Part shown: positions 8,600-17,338 of the stretch, one piece after another
Layout of the letters: every line of letters starts with the position of its first letter
Position numbering within the stretch: position 1 is the stretch's first letter
Origin: Chloropicon primus
Taxonomy: Eukaryota; Chlorophyta; Chloropicophyceae; Chloropicales; Chloropicaceae
Assembly (NCBI GenBank): GCA_023205875.1
Contig: CP060763.1
Coordinates: 124,001 to 188,000 of the forward strand
Reading direction: 5' to 3'
Length of the DNA stretch: 64,000 nt
Notes under the pieces: generated by a model
The model's input: the letters and a program-made list of their open reading frames with translations, nothing else
What the model was told of the DNA's origin: nothing
Databases searched by the model: none
Translations under genes and position numbers: made by a program

Positions 8600-9595
8600 T
8601 TATTGCAACTTCTTGGAGGGCTTCTTCTTCCCCCTCAGATTATCGGGAACGAATCCCGGAGCGGATTCAAAGTCGTTGTTCGCCTTGAGCTGAAACGAGT
8701 GCAGGATATGAAGCAAGCGCTCCCTGTCCTTCGGGTAGTCTTCCTTGCTGCACTGGATCCTGAGCACCAGGAGCCTCTCCCCTTGGATGCCCACGGTGGT
8801 CAAGAAGTAGCGGTCCCACTCCTTGGACTGCTTCCTCTCCCCGCTCGTGATCCCGTACTGATTCCTCGCGGCGTACGAGTCGATGTTGATCAAAAAGTCG
8901 TAAAACAGTCGACCCCCGTCCTCCGCCTTTGTCCTCTCCGCCGCGGCGACCACCCGACCCTGCCTCGTGATGCCGAGCCTCGTCGACACGAACTCGTCCA
9001 TGTACTTGCTCAAGAAGGTCTCCGCGCACTGGCTCGGCGAGCCAAAGTCGTCGGGCAGGCTCTTGTACTTGGAGAAAGACTTGCTCGAGAGCTCCACGAA
9101 AAGGTTCTGCTCCACATTCTCCGTGTTCTTGTAGAACATGTCCGCCCCGGACGTCGTCACCACGTTCCACTCCGGCGGAAGGGAAACGAAATAGTTGTCG
9201 TAGATGTCCTCGAACCCGTACCAGTCCTCGGGCTCGGGCGTCTTCGTGATGAAGTCTTCCTCCGCTGGGGGTGAGGACGGAGCGCCCACGGTGGCGGTGG
9301 TGGCCTCCCCCTCCACCGTAGCGCCCTCCTTCTCGACGGCCAACGCGGTGCTCGCTCCCCTCTCGGCCCTGCCCAGCACGAGGAGGCTCGACGCGCCCAA
9401 CACCGCAGCCTTTCGGACCAACGCCTCCCTCCTTCCCACGCTAACCACTGCCCCGGATTCCTCTCCAGGCGTCCTGTCTGATCCAAGGCCTTCCTCTCGG
9501 CACGAGGCCAGCGCCCTCGCCCCCGGCCTCGCCCTCCCCGGCGTCCCTTCCCTTCCCAGCCACCTCGCCGTCGTCGTCGCCGTCGTCGTCCTCAT
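8600..9595 (-). CDS. PsbP-domain protein, thylakoid lumen
   Basis: A single exon of 331 residues. An Arg/Ala/Thr-rich transit region is followed by a twin-arginine signal (VGRREALVRKAAVLGASSLL) with an ALA cleavage site near residue 86. The mature region from about 130 is a PsbP fold: WYGFEDIYDNYFVSLPPEW, QNLFVELSS, FLSKYMDEFVSTR, RLFYDFLINIDSYA, then RLLVLRIQCSKEDY and LLHILHSFQ. PsbP-domain proteins act in or near photosystem II or other thylakoid complexes; which PPD group this is cannot be told by eye. The first ATG in frame (9595) is used; the frame extends further upstream only through non-ATG codons. A copy of the recurrent element begins about 30 bp upstream. Confidence 0.85.
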   Translation of the reverse strand: MRTTTATTTARWLGREGTPGRARPGARALASCREEGLGSDRTPGEESGAVVSVGRREALVRKAAVLGASSLLVLGRAERGASTALAVEKEGATVEGEATTATVGAPSSPPAEEDFITKTPEPEDWYGFEDIYDNYFVSLPPEWNVVTTSGADMFYKNTENVEQNLFVELSSKSFSKYKSLPDDFGSPSQCAETFLSKYMDEFVSTRLGITRQGRVVAAAERTKAEDGGRLFYDFLINIDSYAARNQYGITSGERKQSKEWDRYFLTTVGIQGERLLVLRIQCSKEDYPKDRERLLHILHSFQLKANNDFESAPGFVPDNLRGKKKPSKKLQ

Positions 9596-9624
9596 CACCT
9601 TGCTCAGCCACTCCGCTCGCCAAA

Positions 9625-10030
9625 CGCTTCGACCAATGGATGAATGGAAAGCTCGCGAGACAACGAATCTTCGAGCGGTTCCCGCTTCCGCCAGAAAACG
9701 CTTCCCCTCCGACGCAGCCAGCGCAATCAATCAATGGTTTGGATCCACAGCCTCCCAGTTCTGCGTCACACAGAAAGCCTCTCCCAAATCCTCCTCACAG
9801 CACCGATTCTTTCGTGCGAGCGGTCTACGGCAAGATCACGAGATGAATCTTCCGTCCCTTCTGCGCTCCCCCCCCCTCTCTCGCGCCTCAACGCCTCTGC
9901 CTCGGCGTCCCTCTCGCTCGCTCGATCCCTTCTCCCGATGCCGATGCCTCGCCCTCCTTCCCGTCCTCAAATCTTCCTCACTGGACCGATTCTTTCGTGC
10001 GAGCGCTCGTTTGAAAGATCACGAGACGCT
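9625..10030 (-). promoter_or_regulatory. three promoter elements spaced exactly 183 bp
   Basis: Forward copies have their core at 9647 (GGAAAGCTCGCGAGAC), 9830 (GGCAAGATCACGAGATG) and 10013 (GAAAGATCACGAGACG). Both gaps are 183 bp. The second and third share a longer block, ACCGATTCTTTCGTGCGAGC, to the left of the core. They face the PsbP-domain gene starting at 9595. Confidence 0.65.
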
Positions 10031-10244
10031 CCTTGCGATTATGCTCTCCCCTTCTACGCCGCCTCCCTTCTGCGATCTCAATACCTCGTCCTTTCTCTCC
10101 CTCTCTCTCCCCTCTTGTGGCAACGGAGAACCTCCAGTTCTGGATAAGGTTTGAAGGTAGGAGAGTCCATCAGTGAACTGGAGCGAGGGATTGAGGTGTC
10201 AAGGCGAAGAGCGGAGGATTTGAGAGTGGTATCTAGCGAAAGGA

Positions 10245-10290
10245 GGTTTCAAGAGCTTTCGAACGAACCCTCGCTCGACTCGTTTGAGTC
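10245..10290 (+). promoter_or_regulatory. promoter element facing the mTERF gene
   Basis: A reverse copy with CTTTC at 10256 (CAAGAGCTTTCGAACGAACC then CTCGCTCGACTCG). It lies in the same divergent region as three forward copies but points the other way, towards the plus gene at 10541. The rest of 9596-10540 shows no gene. Confidence 0.55.
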
Positions 10291-10540
10291 CCAGAGTGAT
10301 ACGTAACAGGGATTGAGCACGACCAGCACCAGCAGCAGGTGGCCTCAAGGGCGAGGAGGAGAGGGGAAGGGAAGGGCGGCAGGGGGGGGAACGAGGGGGT
10401 GAGGTGTTCAGAGGGAATCTTCATGCTCTGATCTTTCGTTTGATTGTTTACTGGAGAGAAGTGTCGGGATCTGGAGGGAGCTTGTGGATCATTGGGTGAC
10501 AGAGAGGAGTCGTGCTGAGGAGCAAGAGGGGTTGGTGAGG

Positions 10541-11147
10541 ATGGGGCTTGTGGCTGTGAGGTGGAGGGCAGGGGCGGGGAGGACGGCCAGAGGTGGAGGA
10601 GGGGCGGAACGGATCCCCTGGAGGCGGAGGGGGTGGTGCCATGGTGGATGCAACAGCACCGCTGTCGCGTCCACGAGGTTCGAGGACGTCGCCGAGACCC
10701 TCGAAAGGGAGTGCGGGATATCGAAGAGGAGGGAGGTGGAGATCGTCGTGGACGTGCTGACGAATCCAGCGAGCGGATTTCTTGACCGCGGTCTCGCGAA
10801 TAAGTTCAGGTCCTTTCAAGTGAAGGAGGTCGACACCGACATTCATATCAAGCCAGGTGAGAGCAACTTTGGTGAAGGCGAACGAAACGACTGCTGACTT
10901 TAGGATGGGTCCTCTGTCTCCTCCATCTCTCGTCTCTCGGCCCCCAATCGCCAGTCGCTTCTTTCCTGAAGGAGTTGGGCGCCACGCCGGAGCAAATAAG
11001 GCGCATGGTGATCGTGCACCCTCCTGTGGTGGTGTACGACGTGGAGACCCACCTCAGGCCCCTGATCGCTTACCTGAACGAAGTCGGAGTGGAGGTAAGG
11101 GCAAAGTCATTTGTCGAATCCTTTCCTTCGATTCCGACGTCTGACTC

Positions 11148-11186
<39 letters not shown>

Positions 11187-11372
11187 CGTGTCCCTGTCTC
11201 TCTCCTCGTCCTCGTCCGCGTCGTCGTCAAGGACGTGGTGAGCGTGCTGGCGAGCCGGCCCTCCCTGTTTGGTCTGAGGGCGGAGAAAAACTTGATGAAG
11301 ATTGTCGAGTGGCTCCAGTCGGACGGGTACAGCAAAGATCAGATTGTGGAATATCTCTGCAAAAGCTTGTGA
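10541..11372 (+). CDS. mTERF-domain organelle protein
   Basis: Three exons, 10541-10856, 10955-11094 and 11232-11372, 198 residues. The joins give KPVASFLKEL and NEVGVEDVVSVL and keep phase. mTERF motifs are visible: SFLKELGATPEQIRRMVIVH then PPVVVYDVE, VVSVLASRPSLFGLRAEKNL and WLQSDGYSKDQIVEYLCKS. Such helical repeat proteins bind organelle nucleic acids and act in transcription termination, splicing or ribosome assembly. The Arg/Gly-rich N-terminus fits an organelle transit peptide. With only about three or four repeats it is a short family member. Intron 2 carries a (CT)n(GT)n tract. The start is the first ATG downstream of a frame opened by a GTG. Confidence 0.8.
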
Positions 11373-11448
11373 ACCTTTTTTGTTATCAATAATATACATA
11401 ACATATATATATAGAGAGAGAGTGTGAAGGGCAAATGAGGGCACTCTC

Positions 11449-12303
11449 TCAGAGAATTTCGTCCGAGCAGTAGGGGATCAACCTGTGCGAGTGCGCCATC
11501 CCGTGCCTCTGTCGCGGTGGAACCTCCTTGACGCTGGCTCCGCCGCAGAATTCCAAGCCCCTGCCTCGGACTTCCTGCTCCTTGGCCCACCTCATGACGC
11601 CCAAATACCGAAAGGCGGTGCTGTCCTCCTCCTCCAGGTCGCGCGGACTCCGCTCCGCGTAGCCCTTGCAGGCCTCCTCGTACGCTCCCGCCGAGCAACA
11701 CCCCTTCCCCCTGAGGTACTGCAAGACCTCCAGGTGACCGCCCCGCGCGGCGAGGTCCGCAGCCTCGTCGGCGAATGGACAGCCCTTGAGCCTCAGCCAG
11801 GACAGGGCCTCGACATTCCCTTGGCTCGCCGCCAGTGAAGTGAACCCGCACCTGCCGTCCAAGTCGTTCTCTCCCGTCCGGAATGCAAACCTGTACCAGT
11901 CCATGGTCAGCTCCGGAGCCCTCGCATCTCTCGCCAGCCTCCTCAAGTTCGTCTCCACTGCCAGCGACGGAGCGACGAGGGCCTCCCGCGCGGTCTTGCA
12001 CGTCAGCATGAAGCTCAAGCGATCCACGCCGTGCAAAAGCTCCGCTATTCTCCGAAGCACCTCCGGAGGGAGAAGATCCTCCATCACGACGCTCATCCCT
12101 CTCTCCACGACTGTCGGGTGTGCCTTTGCTGCATGCAGGTTTGACCAATCTCTCGCTCGATCCTTTCGGAGCGACGACGCACAACGAGGACGGCAACGAG
12201 GAGAGCAAGAGACCGCAATGATGAATCGAGTTGGATGCCCTGACGCCTTCCTCTTGTCGCCTCGACTCGAACTTTGCTTTTCTTCCGTTTCGGTTTCGTC
12301 CAT
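11449..12303 (-). CDS. F-box-like/ankyrin-repeat protein
   Basis: A single exon of 284 residues. A predicted F-box-like segment (LLPPEVLRRIAELLHGVDRL then FMLTCKTAREAL) is followed by ankyrin-type units with short cores such as ALSWLRLKGCPFADEAADLA and GGHLEVLQYLRGKGCC. It is related in build to the two genes to its right but has only two or three units and none of the PPCPWD cores. The start at 12303 is preceded after three bases by CGTAACGCTC, the core also found in front of SCAMP. An alternative ATG at 12096 would give 215 residues and still keep the F-box-like segment. A substrate-adaptor role for ubiquitin ligase is inferred only. Confidence 0.7.
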   Translation of the reverse strand: MDETETEEKQSSSRGDKRKASGHPTRFIIAVSCSPRCRPRCASSLRKDRARDWSNLHAAKAHPTVVERGMSVVMEDLLPPEVLRRIAELLHGVDRLSFMLTCKTAREALVAPSLAVETNLRRLARDARAPELTMDWYRFAFRTGENDLDGRCGFTSLAASQGNVEALSWLRLKGCPFADEAADLAARGGHLEVLQYLRGKGCCSAGAYEEACKGYAERSPRDLEEEDSTAFRYLGVMRWAKEQEVRGRGLEFCGGASVKEVPPRQRHGMAHSHRLIPYCSDEIL

Positions 12304-12306
12304 CTC

Positions 12307-12316
12307 GAGCGTTACG
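12307..12316 (-). promoter_or_regulatory. CGTAACG element next to a start codon
   Basis: On the sense strand CGTAACGCTC ends three bases before the ATG at 12303. The same ten bases occur 12 bp before the SCAMP ATG. Confidence 0.4.
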
Positions 12317-12543
12317 GAATGGATGATCTCGGCTGCCCTGCGAGCCGCACAAATCACACCGGTTTTGCCGGTCAAATGATTTTGGGGAGATGAGATGGAG
12401 GGGTGACCTGAACCGACGACGATGACCCAACAACCTGGTTTGGGCTTGTAAGGGGCTTCTTGGTGGACTTGTTTGAGGAACGGAACGGAACGGAACGTCC
12501 TCTTCTTCTCCCTCTCTCATCACAATTCTGGTTCGTGAGATTA

Positions 12544-14127
12544 TTATTGTTCTTGATAAAAATTGGCCTCGATCCACTCGACGACGTGTTGGTCACGTCT
12601 CTCCACCGCATATTCTATGCAATCCTCTGGGATCCAATCACAAGGCGGATCCTGACTTCGAGCCCACTGCAGAACGTGAAGGTGACCTCCTTCAGCTGCA
12701 CAAGAACAAGTCCCCTCGTCCCAATCACAAGGCGGATCCTGGCTTCGAAGCCACTGCAGAACATGAAGGTGACCTCCAAGAGCTGCCCTCCTACAAGTCC
12801 ACACGTCCCAGAGACAAGGCGGATCCTGACTTCGAGCCCACTGCAGAACGTGAAGGTGACCTTCTCGAGCTGCACAAGAACAAGTCCCCTCGTCCCAATC
12901 ACAAGGCGGGTCCTGGCTTCGAAGCCACTGCAGAACATGAAGGTGACCTCCTTCAGCTGCATCAGAACAAGTGTCCTCTGGGTCCCAAGGGCAAGGCGGA
13001 TCCTGGCTTCGAGCCCACTGCAGAACATCAAGGTGACCTCCTCCAGCTGCTAAAGAACAAGTCATCTCGTCCCAAGGGCAAGGCGGATCCTGGCTTCGAA
13101 CCCACTGCAGAAGGTGAAGGCGACCTCCAAAAGCTGCCTGTTTACAAGTCTCGTCGTCCCAAGGGCAAGGTGGATCCTGACTTCGGAGCCACTGCAGAAC
13201 ACCAAGCTGACCTCCTGCAGCTGCCTCTTCACAAGTCTCCTGGTCCCAAGGGCAAGGCGGGTCCTGGCTTCGAGCCCACTGCAGAACGTGAAGGCGACCT
13301 GGCCTAGCTGCAAAAGAACAAGTCCTCTCGTCCCAAGGGCAAGGCGGATTCTGGCTTCGAAGCCACTGCAGAACATCAAGGTGACCTCCTCCAGCTGCCC
13401 CAAAACAAGTCTCCCTGCCCCAATAACAAGGCGGATCCTGGCTTCGAGCCCACTTCAGAACTTCGAGGTGACCTCCGGAAGCTGCCATATCACAAGTCCT
13501 CTCGTCCCAATCACAAGGCGGATCCTGGCTTCGAAGCCACTGCAGAACGTGAAGGTGACCTCCCATAGCTGCAAAATTACAAGTCGACTCATCAAACTCG
13601 CAACCCTTGCTCCTCAACCATTCGAGCACCGCAATATGACCTCCTGCAGCAGCGCCTCCAACTGCTACCACTTCATTATTACCGCTTTCAGAATACTTGC
13701 GCTTGATCTTCAAAGGTATCCCTTGGCTCACCAACCACTCCATCGCCTTCTTGCTGCCCTGGAAAGCGGCGAGCTTCATCAGGTCAGAGTCGTACAAGTG
13801 GCCATAGGACTCTTCCTCTTCATCTCTCCACGTTTTCGGCCCTCCCTTCCTCCTTTCGAACGACCGAAGCACCCACTGGAACCAACCCATGCTGAAGCAA
13901 GGCATCTGCTCGCACAACTTGTCGTCCGTCAAGTCCGTCTTCAGCTTCTTCTTAGGGTTCACCTCCCTCACCGCCTCGAGGAACGTCCTGCAGGTCAACC
14001 CAAAAGCGAGGTGGTCGTAGGGACTCATCTTCCTCAAGACCAAGAGCCACGCCCACTTCGGAAGCACGTCCAACGCATGCTTGGCCTCCCTCCTCTGCTT
14101 CTTGCTCGCTCCCCTCGTCTCCTCCAT
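12544..14127 (-). CDS. F-box-like protein with about twelve ankyrin-like repeats
   Basis: A single exon of 527 residues. The N-terminal part has an F-box-like segment (ALDVLPKWAWLLVLRKM then YDHLAFGLTCRTFLEAV) and a linker (FQGSKKAMEWLVSQGIPLKI). From about residue 165 there are about twelve 29-residue units with the pattern AA.GGHLHVLQW(L/A)RSQD then PPC.WDE.TC, ending in a degenerate unit (HVVEWIEANF). Trp, Pro-Pro-Cys and Cys are nearly invariant. The units are ankyrin-like, with a 4-residue-short period. Units with WLRSQ and WARSQ mostly alternate, which suggests duplication by pairs. An in-frame GTG lies 6 nt before the ATG used. A protein-binding adaptor role is inferred. It is a paralogue of the gene at 15354-14596. 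Confidence 0.8.
   Translation of the reverse strand: MEETRGASKKQRREAKHALDVLPKWAWLLVLRKMSPYDHLAFGLTCRTFLEAVREVNPKKKLKTDLTDDKLCEQMPCFSMGWFQWVLRSFERRKGGPKTWRDEEEESYGHLYDSDLMKLAAFQGSKKAMEWLVSQGIPLKIKRKYSESGNNEVVAVGGAAAGGHIAVLEWLRSKGCEFDESTCNFAAMGGHLHVLQWLRSQDPPCDWDERTCDMAASGGHLEVLKWARSQDPPCYWGRETCFGAAGGGHLDVLQWLRSQNPPCPWDERTCSFAARPGRLHVLQWARSQDPPCPWDQETCEEAAAGGQLGVLQWLRSQDPPCPWDDETCKQAAFGGRLHLLQWVRSQDPPCPWDEMTCSLAAGGGHLDVLQWARSQDPPCPWDPEDTCSDAAEGGHLHVLQWLRSQDPPCDWDEGTCSCAAREGHLHVLQWARSQDPPCLWDVWTCRRAALGGHLHVLQWLRSQDPPCDWDEGTCSCAAEGGHLHVLQWARSQDPPCDWIPEDCIEYAVERRDQHVVEWIEANFYQEQ
12640..13650 (-). repeat. tandem 87-bp coding repeats
   Basis: About twelve direct units of 87 bp inside the ankyrin-like gene. 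On the plus strand each contains AAGGCGGATCCTGGCTTCGA or a one- or two-base variant, then GCCACTGCAGAAC or CCCACTGCAGAAC and GAAGGTGACCTCC. The first two occurrences of CAAGGCGGAT are at 12641 and 12728. Near-identity at the DNA level indicates recent expansion or gene conversion. Confidence 0.9.
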
Positions 14128-14162
14128 CTTCACGCCCGTGCTCCTCAGATGATCCTCACCAC

Positions 14163-14400
14163 AGGGTCCTTCTTGTCGCGCGAGGGCTCGTTCGAAAGGG
14201 CAAGAAACGCTCCTTCCGCTCGTCTATCACTCCAAAAAACTCCGGCACAAACTCCCGCCCTCGTCGTCGCCTCCCTTCCTCGGTGATCTACTCCTCGATT
14301 TCTTTCTGCCTCTCTTTTTCGTGTTTCGTGTCGCCAGATCCTCACCACTGGGTCGTTTCTTTCGTACGAGAGCTCGTTCGAAAGAGCACGAGACGACGCT
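14163..14400 (-). promoter_or_regulatory. two phased promoter elements of the long ankyrin-like gene
   Basis: Forward copies have GAAAG at 14194 and 14380, 186 bp apart. Both carry the extended form: ATCCTCACCAC, GGGTC, then CGAGGGCTCGTTCGAAAGGG or CGAGAGCTCGTTCGAAAGAG. The nearer copy ends about 35 bp before the ATG at 14127. The stretch 14128-14595 holds nothing else I can support apart from this pair. Confidence 0.65.
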
Positions 14401-14595
14401 TCCTTCTTTCCTGTCCTCCGCTTCACTCTCTTCCTCCTCCGCGCGCTTTTGTCCTCTTCGTTTCTCTCTCGTGGCCTCGGGCCGTTATGATGGTTCAGCG
14501 GAAGGGAGAAAATGAAGAGAAAGAAACAAAGAGAGGAGGAGGAATAAGAGGAAGCGAAGGTCGATGACAGGTTCGTCGTGAGGCATTGTTCTTGG

Positions 14596-15354
14596 TTAAA
14601 AATGAGCAGTGACCATCCAATCGATGACGTGCTGGTGATTGTAGTACTTCGCCTCTCTTCTGCAATCCTCTGGGTTCCAAGGGCAAGGCGGGTCCTGGCT
14701 TCGCAACGATTGCAGAACCTCAAGGTGACCTCCTTGAGCTGCACCAGAACAAGTCCTCTCATCAAACCCGTACCCCTCGCTCCTCAACCATTCGAGCAAC
14801 TCAATGTGGCCTCCGCAAGCAGCACCTACAACTGCGTCCATTCCACAATGCTTTTGCTTGATCTTCAAAGGTATCCCTTGACTCACCAACCACTTGATCA
14901 CCTTCTTGCTGCCCTGGAAAGCGGCGAGCTCCATCAGTTCATAGTCGTACAGGTGGTCGTAGTAGTCTTCACTTCTTCTCCAGTCTCCACTTCTTTTCCG
15001 GTCATCCGGTGCTCCCTTCTTCCTTTCAAACGACCGAAACACCCACTGGAACCAACTCAAAGTGAAGCAAGGCATCTGCTTGAACAACGTATCCCTTCCC
15101 AGGTTCGTCTTCAGACGAGTCTTCTGCTTCTCCTTCTGAAGGTGGTCAGAACGGTTCGCCGCCGTCGTCACCGCCTCGAGGAACGCCCTGCAGGTCAAAC
15201 CAAAAGCGAGGTGGTCGTACTCATCCAGCTGCTTCAAGACCAGGAGCCACGCCCACTCCGGAAGCACGTCCAACGCATCCCTGCCCTCCCGCCTCGGCCT
15301 TTGGTCCCTTCGTCGCCTTTGCCCTCCCCCTGGGTTCAAGAAGCCCGCCTGCAT
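14596..15354 (-). CDS. F-box-like/ankyrin-like protein, short paralogue
   Basis: A single exon of 252 residues. It shares the N-terminal architecture of its neighbour: ALDVLPEWAWLLVLKQL, YDHLAFGLTCRAFLEAV, FKQMPCFTLSWFQWVF and AAFQGSKKVIKWLVSQGIPL. It keeps only two or three repeat units (GGHIELLEWLRSEG; GGHLEVLQSLRSQDPPCPW) and a similar last segment (HQHVIDWMVTAHF). The two genes are tandem on the minus strand, so they are local duplicates that differ mainly by repeat number. The ATG used lies 6 nt after an in-frame GTG. Function as for the neighbour is inferred only. Confidence 0.75.
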   Translation of the reverse strand: MQAGFLNPGGGQRRRRDQRPRREGRDALDVLPEWAWLLVLKQLDEYDHLAFGLTCRAFLEAVTTAANRSDHLQKEKQKTRLKTNLGRDTLFKQMPCFTLSWFQWVFRSFERKKGAPDDRKRSGDWRRSEDYYDHLYDYELMELAAFQGSKKVIKWLVSQGIPLKIKQKHCGMDAVVGAACGGHIELLEWLRSEGYGFDERTCSGAAQGGHLEVLQSLRSQDPPCPWNPEDCRREAKYYNHQHVIDWMVTAHF

Positions 15355-15399
15355 GATCACGATCTAGGTTTCTTTTTCTTTCGTTCGCCCTCGACACAA

Positions 15400-15450
15400 C
15401 GTCGTTCCTTTCGAGCGACGGCTCTTTCGAAAGAGCAAGATGCGACGCTT
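15400..15450 (-). promoter_or_regulatory. promoter element of the short ankyrin-like gene
   Basis: A forward copy with GAAAG at 15429: GTCGTTCCTTTCGAGCGACG, then GCTCTTTCGAAAGAGCAAG. It begins about 45 bp upstream of the ATG at 15354. Confidence 0.55.
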
Positions 15451-15699
15451 CTGTCTGACCTGTCCCCAGTCTCTCCCTCTTTCTCCGCTGCGCGTTCCCG
15501 TCCTCTTCTTTTCTCTCTCTCTCGTGCTCGTTCGCCCTCGTGCTCGGCCGTTATGATTCAGCGGAAGGGAGAAATCCACCAGAAGAGAAAGAGCAAAGGG
15601 TCGCCTCAAGAGAAGGCAGAGAGAGAACAGAGAGAGAGGAGAGAGAGAGAAGGAGGGAGAAGGAGGGAAGGAGGACGGCGGAAGAGCACGGTACACCTC

Positions 15700-15735
15700 G
15701 CGGGCTTTCGATTGATACCTCGTTCGGGGTCCCTC
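15700..15735 (+). promoter_or_regulatory. promoter element of the hydrolase gene
   Basis: A reverse copy with CTTTC at 15715 (CCTCGCGGGCTTTCGATTG then ATACCTCGTTCG). It points to the plus gene at 15873, while the copy at 15429 in the same divergent region points the other way. A GA-rich run lies at about 15600-15680. Confidence 0.5.
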
Positions 15736-15872
15736 GGCCATGATATAGGCGCATGAAGGTAAGGAGGGAAGGGCTCTGGTTGCTGGCCATCGAATCGAGG
15801 AGGAGCTGACTTGGGTTCCTTCCTCGTCTCGCCTCAGCGTTTTGGTTTGGAGGAGTGAAACGTACGAGAGCC

Positions 15873-16955
15873 ATGCAGTGGTTCAACGACTTTGTGGGTA
15901 ACGCAGCAGACCTCCTAATCCGTCCGGCTAGGGCCAAGTACATCCTCGACCAGCTCCTCGGTGGCAAGTCAGGGTCCTTCGTGATGAACAGGAAAAGGAT
16001 GAAGCGCTTGGATTTCGTGCTCCCCAACTGCCAGGGCCACCAAATCCAGGCGAGTTTGTACCTGCAGGGAGAGCGCATGGAGGACGCCGCCGGAAAGAAT
16101 TGCGTGGTTTACCTTCACGGGAACTGCGGTTGCCGATTGGATGGTACGGCGAGGATAGAGAGGGATCTCTTCACACCGAGCGAGTCCTGACACCCCCTTG
16201 CGTTGTTCTTTTCTTCCTTGTTACTGCAAGCCAACGACGTGGTGCGCCTGCTGCTGCCCGAGAACATCTGCGTCTGCTGCTTGGACTTCAGCGGCAGCGG
16301 CCAGAGCGGCGGCGATTACATCACTCTGGGCGTGAGGGAGCCCTCGGATCTGAAGATCATCGTCACTTTCCTGCGCACCATCGGGATCGAGATGATCGGC
16401 TTGTGGGGGCGGTCGATGGGAGCGGTTACCGCGTTGCGGTACTTGCACATGGAGAGAGACCTTAGCATATCAGGAATACTCGTGGACTCCCCTTTCACGA
16501 CCCTGGTGAACCTGATTCACCACCTCGTCAGCCAGAAGAACGTCCCCAAGTTTGCCACCAACGCCGCACTGTATTTTATCAACAAGACCGTCAAGGAGAA
16601 GGCCAAGTTTGACATCCACGAGGTGAACACGGTGGAGTCAGCGAGGGAGTGCTACGTGCCGGCGCTTTTGGCCCACGGGGAGAAAGACAGCTTGATTCCA
16701 GCGTTTCACAGCCACGAGATTGCTGAAAACTACAGCGGCGACTGCCATCTCATGTTGCTGGAGAACCAGGACCACAACGACCTCCGCCCGCTGCATTTTC
16801 TGAGGGCGGCGCGAGGCTACTTCAAGACTCTGCTCAAGGGGGGGATCAAGCAACCCAAAGAGCTCTTCAAGTGGGCCCAGGCACCAGCTCCACGCCGAGA
16901 AACGAGTCCGGGATCATCAAATGGAATGAGGCTCGCTTCAACTGCCTTCGATTAA
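15873..16955 (+). CDS. alpha/beta hydrolase
   Basis: Two exons, 15873-16143 and 16231-16955, 331 residues; the join restores CGCRLDANDVVRLLLPENI. Catalytic features of the serine-hydrolase fold are visible: VVYLHGNCG oxyanion region, LDFSGSGQSGG, nucleophile elbow GLWGRSMGAVTAL, a later Asp in HGEKDSLIP and the His in LENQDHND. This matches a plant and algal family of uncharacterised cytosolic hydrolases. The substrate is unknown. The C-terminal 40 residues are basic and low complexity. The first in-frame ATG is used; the frame opens upstream with a GTG. Confidence 0.85.
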
Positions 16956-17338
16956 AGCAAGCGTTATGATTGCAATTTGCCACCAATCCCCTCGCAGGGA
17001 ATTCTTTGCAGCGGCAGAGGGAACAAAACCAAATCATAGGAAGAGGTGATGCATCGTACTCAGCGTGGCCCCTCCCTCCTCTGCTCCCTCCCACTCCAAA
17101 GGACGACCCTCTCACGCTCTCTTCAGAATTCTGATCCAGGAGAGGAAGAGGAGAGCAAAGCGCGTTTGGGTAAGGGATAGGTCGACCGTGTCGGTGAAGC
17201 CGAGGCTCAGCGGCGGGCGTTAGAGAGGGTTCCCGTGTCGGTTACACCTTCGTCCATCCTCGTGCCGCTTCCTGTCCCGTTCTTCGTCTCATCGTGGACG
17301 CCAGAGCGGAAAAGAGAGAGAGAGAGAGAGCAAGACGG
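16956..17338 (+). other. intergenic stretch without a recognised gene
   Basis: Tandem plus genes flank it. It holds a GA-rich run at about 17305-17330 and a GGTTACACC near 17238. I do not see a clear copy of the recurrent promoter element here. Confidence 0.5.

Noticed and set aside
12640-13650. Regular 87-bp repeats as a CRISPR-like array
   Set aside because: There are no unique spacers; the units are contiguous and encode a continuous ankyrin-like protein in a eukaryotic gene.
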